From contig JACPBJ010000019.1 in the NCBI GenBank assembly GCA_016180375.1, forward strand, positions 1 to 8,116: a DNA stretch of 8,116 nucleotides, read 5' to 3'. Below are positions 1-5,780 of the stretch, piece after piece. The notes beneath the pieces are model-generated. The model did not search any database. It worked only from the letters and a program-made list of their open reading frames with translations, and was not told the origin of the DNA. A program made the translations under genes and the position numbers. The stretch comes from Nitrososphaerota archaeon (lineage in GTDB: Archaea > Thermoproteota > Nitrososphaeria > Nitrososphaerales > UBA57). The number at the start of each line of letters is the position of its first letter. Within the stretch, counting starts at the first letter, position 1.

Positions 1-758
1 TTATTAACATTGTCGTCTTTCTTGACTTTGATTGCCGTTACAGTTACGTTAAGCTGCTCAGCGACGCCTTGGAACCCCTTCTTCTCGAATAGTTCCATCA
101 GCGCCATTTCTCCACCGGGTATACCTCTGTTGTTAATTACATATGGAGCAGGATTACCGGGCTGACCTTCAGCATAGAATAACACGAACTCCTTGGCAGG
201 AGGGCGGTCAGGCTCATCAACTATTATTGCACCATAGAGCCCCATTTTGATGTGCTGAGAGATTGTCTTGCCTCCATCTGACGAATGACAGTGGAAATAA
301 TAGATGCCTGCCGTAGTCAGCGGATATTCGTATGTATATTCGCCGTTTGGAGGAACCATTGAGCCTGCTCCCTTACCTGCTATTATGTTAGCCTGAGAGC
401 CATCCATCTCAAACTTGTAACCTCTGAGATGTGTATGCAAACTATGCGTGATATTGTGTTTATTGATCAGCTTTATCCTGAGGATTTCTCCAACCTTTCC
501 TGTCAATGTTGGTGCTGGCACCGTTCCGTTGTACGTCCAGACCTCCCAAGACGCGTCTCCTACTGTCATTCGCTTCGGCTCGACGATGAGAGTGTATTCT
601 CTCACGTTTTGGCCTATTGCAAGTGGGGCTTGCGGAATCATTTGCGTGAACTGCGGTTGTGCAATGAAGAAACCGAAGACGGTTCCGATGAGGAGTCCTA
701 CGCCTATCAGCAGAGCAGCGCCCTTGCGCGCTCCGTTACCCTTCTGAGCGTTCATCAT
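1..758 (-). CDS. Multicopper oxidase (laccase-like, two-domain type), N-terminal part
   Basis: The first 252 residues are visible and the gene continues past the left edge. Residues 14-33 form a hydrophobic signal-anchor after a short basic stretch, so the enzyme should face the outside of the membrane. A cupredoxin domain follows at about 54-182. It has copper ligands H105, H108 and H110 in HSLHTH, H156-C157-H158, and H169, then GLYG. The HxH and HCH pairs are those of a trinuclear copper centre, and C157 with H105 and H169 fits a type-1 blue copper. The axial position after H169 is Leu rather than Met, as in high-potential laccases. These enzymes couple one-electron substrate or metal oxidation to reduction of oxygen; NirK-type nitrite reductases are relatives, but they lack the HCH motif. 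The substrate cannot be read from sequence. Two tandem ATGs (758 and 755) could start it. A TATA box 25 bases upstream implies a nearly leaderless mRNA, and a palindrome in between suggests regulation. Confidence 0.9.
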   Translation of the reverse strand, partial: MMNAQKGNGARKGAALLIGVGLLIGTVFGFFIAQPQFTQMIPQAPLAIGQNVREYTLIVEPKRMTVGDASWEVWTYNGTVPAPTLTGKVGEILRIKLINKHNITHSLHTHLRGYKFEMDGSQANIIAGKGAGSMVPPNGEYTYEYPLTTAGIYYFHCHSSDGGKTISQHIKMGLYGAIIVDEPDRPPAKEFVLFYAEGQPGNPAPYVINNRGIPGGEMALMELFEKKGFQGVAEQLNVTVTAIKVKKDDNVN

Positions 759-760
759 AA

Positions 761-776
761 GTTAGGAAATCCTAAC
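761..776. promoter_or_regulatory. Palindromic operator candidate at the multicopper oxidase promoter
   Basis: GTTAGGAAATCCTAAC has 7-bp perfect arms around a central AA. It lies between the TATA box (784-792) and the oxidase start (758), covering the expected transcription start. A regulator bound there would block transcription initiation, which is inference. The same outer half-sites (GTTAG...CTAAC) recur at 7897-7913 in front of the HTH_10 regulator gene. Confidence 0.5.
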
Positions 777-783
777 AATCCAG

Positions 784-792
784 AATATAAAG
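784..792 (-). promoter_or_regulatory. TATA box of the multicopper oxidase gene
   Basis: On the minus strand the sequence is CTTTATATT, ending 25 bases before the ATG at 758. This spacing places transcription start at or within a few bases of the start codon, as in leaderless archaeal mRNAs. Confidence 0.6.
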
Positions 793-862
793 TCCGGATA
801 TGATTTTCAACATTGATAATCACTCAACGCTGATGATCAGATATGATATGCCGGGGGTGGGT

Positions 863-878
863 CTTTCGTCATTAGGAT
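863..878 (-). other. tRNA-Met intron 3 (16 nt, T-loop position 59/60)
   Basis: This is a strict bulge-helix-bulge. The T-stem GTGGG/CCCAC serves as the outer helix. The 4-bp central helix is TTCG (884-881) with CGAA (868-865), the bulges are AA|A and AG|A, and a 2-bp inner helix closes a 5-nt loop. Cutting after the second base of each bulge yields the T-loop TTCGAAA. Confidence 0.9.
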
Positions 879-907
879 TTCGAACCCACGACCTCCAGAT
901 TATGAGT

Positions 908-927
908 TACGCCCAATTTTGTGGAGG
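908..927 (-). other. tRNA-Met intron 2 (20 nt, position 30/31)
   Basis: Removal restores the perfect anticodon stem CCAGA/TCTGG. The BHB fold has outer pairs GAG (936-934) with CTC (906-904). Its central helix is CGCC (933-930) with GGCG (913-910), and the 3-nt bulges are AG|C and TA|A. The site is one pair inside the anticodon stem, not the canonical 37/38. Confidence 0.85.
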
Positions 928-951
928 CTGGCGCTCTAACCAGGCTGAGCT

Positions 952-965
952 CTCGAGCAGTTAGA
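952..965 (-). other. tRNA-Met intron 1 (14 nt, position 8/9)
   Basis: The intron lies between U8 (966) and A9 (951). The BHB fold has outer pairs AGC (974-972) with GCT (950-948). Its central 4-bp helix is CGGG (971-968) with CTCG (957-954), including one G-U pair. The 3-nt bulges are GT|T and AG|A. The intron-side helix is only one pair (964-958), so this is a relaxed motif. Confidence 0.75.
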
Positions 966-1004
966 ACCCCGGCTGCCCCGGCAAAGCGTACTCAAATGGC
1001 ATCA

Positions 1005-1012
1005 GTTTAAAA
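1005..1012 (-). promoter_or_regulatory. Candidate TATA box of the tRNA-Met gene
   Basis: The minus strand reads TTTTAAAC. The usual 24-26-base offset puts the start of transcription near 984, giving a leader of about ten bases that consists mostly of the extra GCCGGGG copy. The DUF2070 gene ends only 51 bases upstream of the tRNA, so read-through is also possible. Confidence 0.45.
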
Positions 1013-1024
1013 TCATTCCGTAAA

Positions 1025-2794
1025 TTACAATATTGCAGTAATTATTGTCACAACAGCTCCTAAAACAACAAGGGCGATGCCACCCCTTTTCGCTACGGCT
1101 GTAACTCTGTCCAAAATTATGGAAAAATCGGCGAGTAATTTTTCTCCTATGACTTTAACTTCAACTTCGACTACGCTCACATTAAAACCGCTTTGAGCCA
1201 TTCTGGAAGAGGCTCTTTTGATATGTTCCCTTACAATTGCGGCAGTTTCGCCTACTTGTGTAATCTCACCAAGAGCCACGTAACCATTTTCGTTCATGAC
1301 CTTCGCAGCATTGAAATGCGTATCAGTGGTGCACATCTCAATCAGATTTAGTTGCTCCTTGGAAACCTCCTGCACGAGCTTTTCCCTGAAGCCCATAGAC
1401 GCGTTATTCGAATCTATGCTAAGCAGCGTGTAGATGGCATTTTCAATCTCAAAGACGATAACTCCGATTCCAGCTGGACCTATATCAGGCTTGAGACTCG
1501 CCTGCAGCTCTGATGATTGCGCGTGGCCGATTTTGAAAGGCTTCTGCTTCACATTAAGGAGTTTCTGCAGCAAAGTTGCAGCTGCTTCGATGGTAGCATC
1601 GCATTCTTCCTTGTTTGGAGTTTCGCCTAATGAGTTATGAGCATCTATAACGAATGCTCCCTTGTAGCCTAGTTCCAGCGCTTTTCTTTCGATGGTTTCT
1701 TTCACCGTTCTTGGAAAATCTTCCATGCCGTGAGGAGCGAGCGTAATTATGACAAAGGCAAAATCTCCGAAGGCCATGCCTGTTACGGTCGCTTTTCCTA
1801 CAGTTATTGACATGGGCATCGTGCAGGTCTTCCCTGCTCCTATAGTCCTGAGGTCTTCCAGAGAGGCCAGAAACTTCTCCACAGATGTTCTTGATGGAAG
1901 GTTAAGATCGTGACCTGATACACCATGAAGAACCAAAGGTGAGTAACCTTTGCTTGAGAACCATACCTGCAATTCATACGGAATATTGCTACTCCCAATG
2001 GGATAGAATGGTCCCGGGTGTATCTCAGGCACTACGACAACTGGCTTTCCATCGCCTTCAAAACTAATGATCTTCGTTTTCACCTTTTCAGTCGACGATT
2101 CCTCTTCGAAGATGTCTTCAAAGAGTTTCGGCTTGTTTTCGGCCCAAGCGTGGAGAAAAGCCCTCAGCATCTTAAGCGGGGATCTCTTGATAATAGACTT
2201 CCCTGTTCTGTTAACTACAGCTAGATACATCGCGCAAGCAACTGCAAAGAGCATTCCCAGAATAGTAACTGTTACCTGAATAGTTGCAAGGTACATCGGA
2301 TTCCACATGGTTAATGCAAACAGCTGCGCAAAAGGCTGAATAAACGCCACAGCAAAACCAGACGCAACATCATCGAAGAAAACTGAACCAAGAACTATCG
2401 TCTTGAGAGCGATTGCAGAAAACATGCCGAATAGAAGGAACGAATAAAATTTTTGTGGAGAAGACGTTAGAAAAGAAACGACGAATCCTATCAATATCAT
2501 GAGAGCCCATAACAAATTTGAAATCGCCGCTATAATCACGAGCCTTCTGAAAGTTGCAACAGGGTTGCCTCTCAGCAGGAACATCTCCAGGCCCACAGAA
2601 AGAAAGATCATGGCAATGAAAAGCCCTGGCGCCGCAGCGTCTAAAGACGATACTCCTATCCCTAGTCCCACCGGAAGACGAGCCAGCAGTAAGACGAGTA
2701 ATCCTGAAAATACGCCAAGCGCTACCGCAACATTTCTTGATGGAAGAGTAAATAGTAGATTATAGCGCCTATGTATGTTGGAAGTTGAGTCCAT
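1025..2794 (-). CDS. DUF2070 family archaeal membrane protein
   Basis: The protein has 589 residues. About six membrane segments fall between residues 22 and 195. A large soluble domain (about 205-560) follows, and a final hydrophobic segment (571-589) ends at the C-terminus. The soluble domain carries a series of His/Asp/Glu motifs: EIHPGPF (257-263), HGVSGHDLN (290-298), APHGMED (353-359), DAHN (384-387) and DTH (491-493). These resemble the metal ligands of a hydrolase, but no function is established for DUF2070 that I know of, so a metal-dependent activity is inference. The gene lies 21 bases downstream of the Sec61-beta gene on the same strand, with no promoter in the gap, so the two should be co-transcribed. 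That pairing hints at a role at the membrane near the translocon. The start (ATG at 2794) fits the gap and the hydrophilic N-terminus; no strong ribosome site is visible. Confidence 0.88.
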   Translation of the reverse strand: MDSTSNIHRRYNLLFTLPSRNVAVALGVFSGLLVLLLARLPVGLGIGVSSLDAAAPGLFIAMIFLSVGLEMFLLRGNPVATFRRLVIIAAISNLLWALMILIGFVVSFLTSSPQKFYSFLLFGMFSAIALKTIVLGSVFFDDVASGFAVAFIQPFAQLFALTMWNPMYLATIQVTVTILGMLFAVACAMYLAVVNRTGKSIIKRSPLKMLRAFLHAWAENKPKLFEDIFEEESSTEKVKTKIISFEGDGKPVVVVPEIHPGPFYPIGSSNIPYELQVWFSSKGYSPLVLHGVSGHDLNLPSRTSVEKFLASLEDLRTIGAGKTCTMPMSITVGKATVTGMAFGDFAFVIITLAPHGMEDFPRTVKETIERKALELGYKGAFVIDAHNSLGETPNKEECDATIEAAATLLQKLLNVKQKPFKIGHAQSSELQASLKPDIGPAGIGVIVFEIENAIYTLLSIDSNNASMGFREKLVQEVSKEQLNLIEMCTTDTHFNAAKVMNENGYVALGEITQVGETAAIVREHIKRASSRMAQSGFNVSVVEVEVKVIGEKLLADFSIILDRVTAVAKRGGIALVVLGAVVTIITAIL

Positions 2795-2815
2795 CCTTTT
2801 GCAATCCTGGTCTTC

Positions 2816-2989
2816 TCAGAATTTTAAGAAGATTCTCAAGAGGATTGATGCGACTATCAGTGAGATACTAAGGCCTACAACAATCTCCGGCCTTACTTTA
2901 ATTCCCGAGACAGTTTCGTCTTCAAAGAATCTCAACAGCCCAGCACTAGACGCCGGCAATGGATTCTCTTTCTTCTTCTTGCTGCTCAT
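2816..2989 (-). CDS. secG: Preprotein translocase subunit Sec61-beta (SecG-type)
   Basis: This is a 57-residue tail-anchored protein. It has a lysine-rich N-terminus (SSKKKKENPLP), then the family signature ASSAGLLRFFEDE. One membrane helix at about residues 35-55 (EIVVGLSISLIVASILLRIF) ends a few residues before the C-terminus. Archaeal Sec61-beta is the small accessory subunit of the SecYE protein-conducting channel, and its length is normal for the family. I chose the ATG at 2989. An in-frame GTG at 2998 would add three residues (MSR), and the TATA box at 3019-3026 places transcription start close to that GTG, so both remain possible. It is the first gene of a unit with the DUF2070 gene. 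Confidence 0.92.
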   Translation of the reverse strand: MSSKKKKENPLPASSAGLLRFFEDETVSGIKVRPEIVVGLSISLIVASILLRIFLKF

Positions 2990-3018
2990 CCTGCTCACTT
3001 TAAGAGTGCTTGGCTTTT

Positions 3019-3026
3019 CTTAAATA
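3019..3026 (-). promoter_or_regulatory. TATA box of the Sec61-beta/DUF2070 unit
   Basis: TATTTAAG on the minus strand lies 29 bases before the ATG at 2989. Transcription should begin near 2996, leaving a leader of a few bases. Confidence 0.55.
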
Positions 3027-3039
3027 CATTCTGTTCTTG

Positions 3040-3099
3040 AAAACGAGAAAAATAGAGAATTCTAAAGAGTAAGGAGGGTTAGGAGGGGGAGTCCTACCC
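3040..3099 (-). terminator. Probable transcription terminator after cdvB
   Basis: Starting nine bases past the cdvB stop, the minus strand can form a hairpin. The arms are GGG-TAGGA (3099-3092) and TCCTA-A-CCC (3084-3076), with one bulged A and a 7-nt loop. A pyrimidine-rich tract follows, then T-runs (five at 3052-3048, four at 3043-3040). T-rich tracts are the main archaeal termination signal; the hairpin may only assist. Confidence 0.45.
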
Positions 3100-3107
3100 G
3101 ATTGAAC

Positions 3108-3743
3108 CTACTGGGGGAAGTTTATGCCTATCCCTTCGGAAGGCAGATCAGGCAGCTTTGAAGCCATCTTATGCTCTGCTACTGTGCTGGCCTCGGCAAG
3201 TATCTTCTCAGCATCTTCACTGTTGGGCTCCACGTTAAGGAAGAACCCTCCAAACGTTCCCGCATCAGTAACAAGTCCGCTGAGCATGCCACCTATTTCA
3301 GAGAGCTCAGATCCTGCTTCAGGCATTATACCTTCAATGCCTCTTCGTAGGCTCTTTACTACGCCAACAGCTGGGGATATTGTAGTAACTATATCACCAA
3401 ACTCCTGTACTGTCCCGAGCCTCAGGTTGATCTGCTCCATCACAAGTTTTACCTGTGTCAGATTGTTCGAAATCTTCCGTACCTCTACAAGCTCGTTAGA
3501 ATATGTAGATGCACGCTCTTGGTCGTGCTTCTGAATAGATGCTACAACATTCTTGAAGAGAGCAGAATCTTTCTCCCTCAGCTGGTTGCTCTTGGCTTCT
3601 AACCTGGTCAACAAACCCTGAATTGACCTTTGCGTTCCATCCAATTTATCTCGCATTGGCTCTTGTGGCTTCAGCGACTCCTTCAGCCTAGTAACCACTG
3701 GCTCATCCTGACTCTTGGCCCAATTATCACCGAAACTTGACAT
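3108..3743 (-). CDS. cdvB: CdvB / ESCRT-III (Snf7-family) cell division protein
   Basis: The protein has 211 residues, a normal length for archaeal CdvB paralogues. Residues about 12-112 are long amphipathic helices rich in K, R, E and Q, the charged core of the ESCRT-III fold. A second helical part around 115-160 contains TTISPAVGVVKSLRRGIEGIMPEAGSEL... typical of the thaumarchaeal proteins. The C-terminus contains LPDLP (residues 197-201), a proline motif like the MIM2 that binds the MIT domain of the ATPase CdvC (Vps4). CdvB polymers assemble at mid-cell and drive membrane constriction. No cdvA or cdvC is in the window, in keeping with the scattered cdv genes of Thaumarchaeota. Which CdvB paralogue this is cannot be told here. 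The mRNA should be nearly leaderless: the TATA-like box ends 27 bases before the ATG. Confidence 0.9.
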   Translation of the reverse strand: MSSFGDNWAKSQDEPVVTRLKESLKPQEPMRDKLDGTQRSIQGLLTRLEAKSNQLREKDSALFKNVVASIQKHDQERASTYSNELVEVRKISNNLTQVKLVMEQINLRLGTVQEFGDIVTTISPAVGVVKSLRRGIEGIMPEAGSELSEIGGMLSGLVTDAGTFGGFFLNVEPNSEDAEKILAEASTVAEHKMASKLPDLPSEGIGINFPQ

Positions 3744-3770
3744 TTATAGTCAATTCGTCCAGCTCGAAAC

Positions 3771-3778
3771 AAGATAAA
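3771..3778 (-). promoter_or_regulatory. TATA box of cdvB
   Basis: TTTATCTT on the minus strand lies 27 bases before the ATG at 3743, so transcription starts within a few bases of the start codon. The same TTTATC core is used in front of hemD. Confidence 0.5.
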
Positions 3779-3796
3779 CACCACAAAATTAACTTC

Positions 3797-3815
3797 GTTG
3801 CACAAAAAGGTCAAC
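3797..3815 (-). terminator. Weak terminator candidate after the SRPBCC/S2P-like gene
   Basis: On the minus strand GTTG and CAAC flank a run of five T (3807-3803), about 30 bases past the stop codon at 3842. The stem is short; the T-run is the main signal. Confidence 0.25.
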
Positions 3816-3841
3816 TTGTACTATTGGGCTGCTTCTGAGAA

Positions 3842-4822
3842 TCATTTTCTGAATAGTTTCCTGGCCTTATGGATGCAACCAACCTTGGGGCTGAACCACA
3901 ACGTAAAGCCCAAGTTAATTATCGATAGAGCAAGTAAGATAAGACCTGCAACACTGCTAGCATCTCTAGCAAGAATTACGGCAGGGATAAAGAAAGGCGC
4001 GATCATCGAAGCAATCGGACCAGCAACATACATGGCAGCAAAGCCAGTCCTGCCTGCTCTACTCTCGCCTCTCTCAATTTTCAGCCCGAGGGCAACTATC
4101 ACAAGCTTCAGAGAATTCGGAATTATTCTTAGCCTGACGATATTTGAGAGACCCAAGTAATAATGGCTAAACCTAACACCCGCTAGGAGCCCAACAATAA
4201 GATGAGCTAGATCATGCGTAAAGAACCACATCAGAACCCAACTAATGAGACCCGTGACGAGAGCAAAAAGACCATTTTCAAATGGAAGATTCAACGCTAG
4301 AATTATCCCAATAATAATTGCCAGGATAGAAAGAACAGTGCCAGAAGGCAACCCGATTCGCAATGGATCTTTGTAAACTGGAGTAATCGATTCTCCGAAA
4401 ACTCTCCTGAACGACGCATTTCTGTAATCCATTATCCGCGACACAATGCCCCTAGCAATGACATCTCCAAGAGGCCCCAGCGGTGTCTTGAATTCAATTT
4501 CATCCTCCATTACAGTTGTTCCATTCGATTTCTTGAGTCTGTGTTGATGCGACCACTTTTTGAAAGGCGATTCAACAGCTTCGTCTGTAAACTCATTTAC
4601 AGGGATGAAAGAAGTTATACGTGATTTCCACATAAACTTCTGACCTAACAAAGTTGTCTGAAAAGAAAATACTGAGCCATTCTCCAGCCTCTCAGGAGCC
4701 TGCAGGATTTTTATGGAGAATTCTTTTGGCCAGACCAGACTAATATTATGAGGGTTGGCAAGAAAATCGAATACATCATCAACACCAGCGCGAATTTCCG
4801 TCCGCGTAAATATTCTGCCCAT
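3842..4822 (-). CDS. SRPBCC domain fused to a site-2-protease-like membrane domain
   Basis: The protein has 326 residues in two parts. Residues 1-145 look like an SRPBCC (START/Bet v1) ligand-binding domain: TEIRAGVDDVFDFLANPHN, a WKSRIT strand, EDEIEFKTPLGPLG, then a long C-terminal helix ending at YRNASFRRVFG. Residues 160-310 hold about five hydrophobic segments. FFTHDLAHLIVG (201-210) has the HxxxH spacing of the S2P/M50 zinc site, but with Asp in place of the catalytic Glu. MYVAGPIAS (264-272) matches the GPxxN loop of S2P proteases, and N303 begins a diverged third motif that lacks the DG. It is therefore either a diverged intramembrane protease or an inactive relative; activity is unproven. 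It starts 5 bases after hemD stops, so the two are one transcript. A lipid or hydrophobic ligand could be sensed by the N-terminal domain; this is inference. Confidence 0.75.
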   Translation of the reverse strand: MGRIFTRTEIRAGVDDVFDFLANPHNISLVWPKEFSIKILQAPERLENGSVFSFQTTLLGQKFMWKSRITSFIPVNEFTDEAVESPFKKWSHQHRLKKSNGTTVMEDEIEFKTPLGPLGDVIARGIVSRIMDYRNASFRRVFGESITPVYKDPLRIGLPSGTVLSILAIIIGIILALNLPFENGLFALVTGLISWVLMWFFTHDLAHLIVGLLAGVRFSHYYLGLSNIVRLRIIPNSLKLVIVALGLKIERGESRAGRTGFAAMYVAGPIASMIAPFFIPAVILARDASSVAGLILLALSIINLGFTLWFSPKVGCIHKARKLFRK

Positions 4823-4827
4823 GTCTT

Positions 4828-5730
4828 CTAGGTCTTTCCTGACTTGAGACTCGGGTTCACCTTAACATAGTCTACCAAGGCCTTTACCATCGGTCCCATT
4901 TTGTATACGTCTGGCATCACATCAACCCTAACACCATTCTCCTCTATTGCCTTTCTAGTCGGCATGCCTACAGCAACGACTGCTAACTTGCCATTCATCA
5001 CATCCACAAGCTTCTCCTTCAGGTTGTGTTCGTTAGCCACTTGGAAGAGGTTCCGAGCAGATGGGGGACTTGTGAAGGTAATTACATCGATCTTCCCATC
5101 TATTGCCCCTCTGATCAGCTTTAAGATTTTCTCTATTTCCGGCGGCGCAAACCGAAACCCCATCTTCTCCAAAATATTTGCACCGCTTTCCGCAAGTGTA
5201 GAACCATACTCATACACTTGATACTCAAAGACTTTAGCGCCATCTTCCTCAAGCCATCTTCCAAGATTGCCATCTCTCGAACCGTGCCATAGAATCGCAG
5301 CCCTCTTCCCCGAGAGATTAAGTTTCTTCATTTCTTTAGCAATACCCTCAGCTGTATTATCATGGGTATCAGTCGGAACGATGTCAACCTTGACGCCATG
5401 CTTCTCTAAAGCACTCTTTGGCTTCTGGCTTCTGGCCACGATTGTAAGGCTGTTGAGCGCCTTTATGAAATCTTGCTTGAGCCCAAGTTTTTCGGCCATA
5501 TCCATTATTGTAAAGGTACCAGGGCCTGTCATGAATACAACATAATCGACCCTGCCATCTATCACATGTCTAACTAGCTCTTCAGCCCCTGCCTCCCGTA
5601 ATTCTCTGCTCGCTATTCCCACCGTAGGGGCGATGTAGGGAACGCCTCCAAAATTCTTGATAAGATGGGCAAGCTCCGAGGCACGCCTACTTCCAGTTAT
5701 CGCAACTGTCAGGCCGTCGAGTCCCTTCAA
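4828..5730 (-). CDS. hemD: Uroporphyrinogen-III synthase
   Basis: The 300-residue cytoplasmic enzyme closes hydroxymethylbilane, with inversion of ring D, to uroporphyrinogen III, the branch point to siroheme, heme and cobalamin. Family marks are the opening strand GLTVAITGSRRASEL, VDYVVFMTGPGTF (61-73), DVITFTSPPSARNLF (215-229) and VVAVGMPTRKAIEENGVRVDVMP (251-273). The family fold has two alpha/beta domains, swapped around a linker. It is somewhat longer than the usual 250 or so residues. The start is a TTG at 5730: an in-frame TAG lies 15 bases upstream, there is no ATG before the conserved first strand, and a TATA-like box lies about 30 bases upstream. It leads a two-gene unit with the SRPBCC/S2P-like gene; no other tetrapyrrole gene is in the window. 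Confidence 0.9.
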   Translation of the reverse strand: MKGLDGLTVAITGSRRASELAHLIKNFGGVPYIAPTVGIASRELREAGAEELVRHVIDGRVDYVVFMTGPGTFTIMDMAEKLGLKQDFIKALNSLTIVARSQKPKSALEKHGVKVDIVPTDTHDNTAEGIAKEMKKLNLSGKRAAILWHGSRDGNLGRWLEEDGAKVFEYQVYEYGSTLAESGANILEKMGFRFAPPEIEKILKLIRGAIDGKIDVITFTSPPSARNLFQVANEHNLKEKLVDVMNGKLAVVAVGMPTRKAIEENGVRVDVMPDVYKMGPMVKALVDYVKVNPSLKSGKT

Positions 5731-5757
5731 AATATTCGAATGCTAAAATGGATGAAG

Positions 5758-5773
5758 AGCAGATAAATCTGCT
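5758..5773. promoter_or_regulatory. Palindrome with embedded TATA box upstream of hemD
   Basis: AGCAGATAAATCTGCT has 7-bp perfect arms around AA, and its minus strand contains ATTTATCT (5768-5761), a TATA-like box 30 bases before the TTG of hemD. It begins 8 bases past the stop of the solute-binding protein gene. It could be an operator for hemD or a hairpin at the end of the upstream transcript; the sequence does not decide. Confidence 0.4.
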
Positions 5774-5780
5774 GTCATCC

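Larger units (their letters stand above)
849..973 (-). tRNA. Elongator tRNA-Met (CAU) with three introns
   Basis: After removing introns of 14, 20 and 16 bases, a 75-nt tRNA folds with every stem paired. The acceptor is GCCGGGG/CCCCGGC with discriminator A at 849. U8 and A9 follow, then D-stem GCTC/GAGC. The anticodon stem is CCAGA/TCTGG around loop CTCATAA, with anticodon CAU at 904-902. The T-stem is GTGGG/CCCAC around loop TTCGAAA. The 3' CCA is not encoded. The anticodon stem lacks the three G-C pairs of initiators, and the body matches archaeal elongator Met tRNAs; tRNA-Ile2 (also CAU) is the less likely alternative. All three introns sit at non-canonical positions (8/9, 30/31, 59/60), and each can form a bulge-helix-bulge fold for the archaeal splicing endonuclease. 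A standard tRNA search without non-canonical intron handling would probably miss this gene. A second copy of the acceptor strand GCCGGGG lies just upstream at 976-982. Confidence 0.93.

Noticed and set aside
429..803. Plus-strand open frames opposite the multicopper oxidase
   Set aside because: They are antisense to a clearly coding region with cupredoxin motifs, and one runs through the oxidase promoter; no family resemblance.
793..848. Possible C/D-box guide RNA (TGATGA and CTGA-like words)
   Set aside because: The boxes are not arranged as C-D'-C'-D with proper spacing and no terminal stem is present.
849..982. Taking the outer GCCGGGG (982-976) as the tRNA 5' end
   Set aside because: It would place C at position 8 instead of the conserved U and give a weaker outer helix for the first BHB; the inner copy fits better.
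3124..3534. 136-codon plus-strand frame opposite cdvB
   Set aside because: Ser/Pro-rich translation typical of an antisense shadow of a charged coiled-coil gene.
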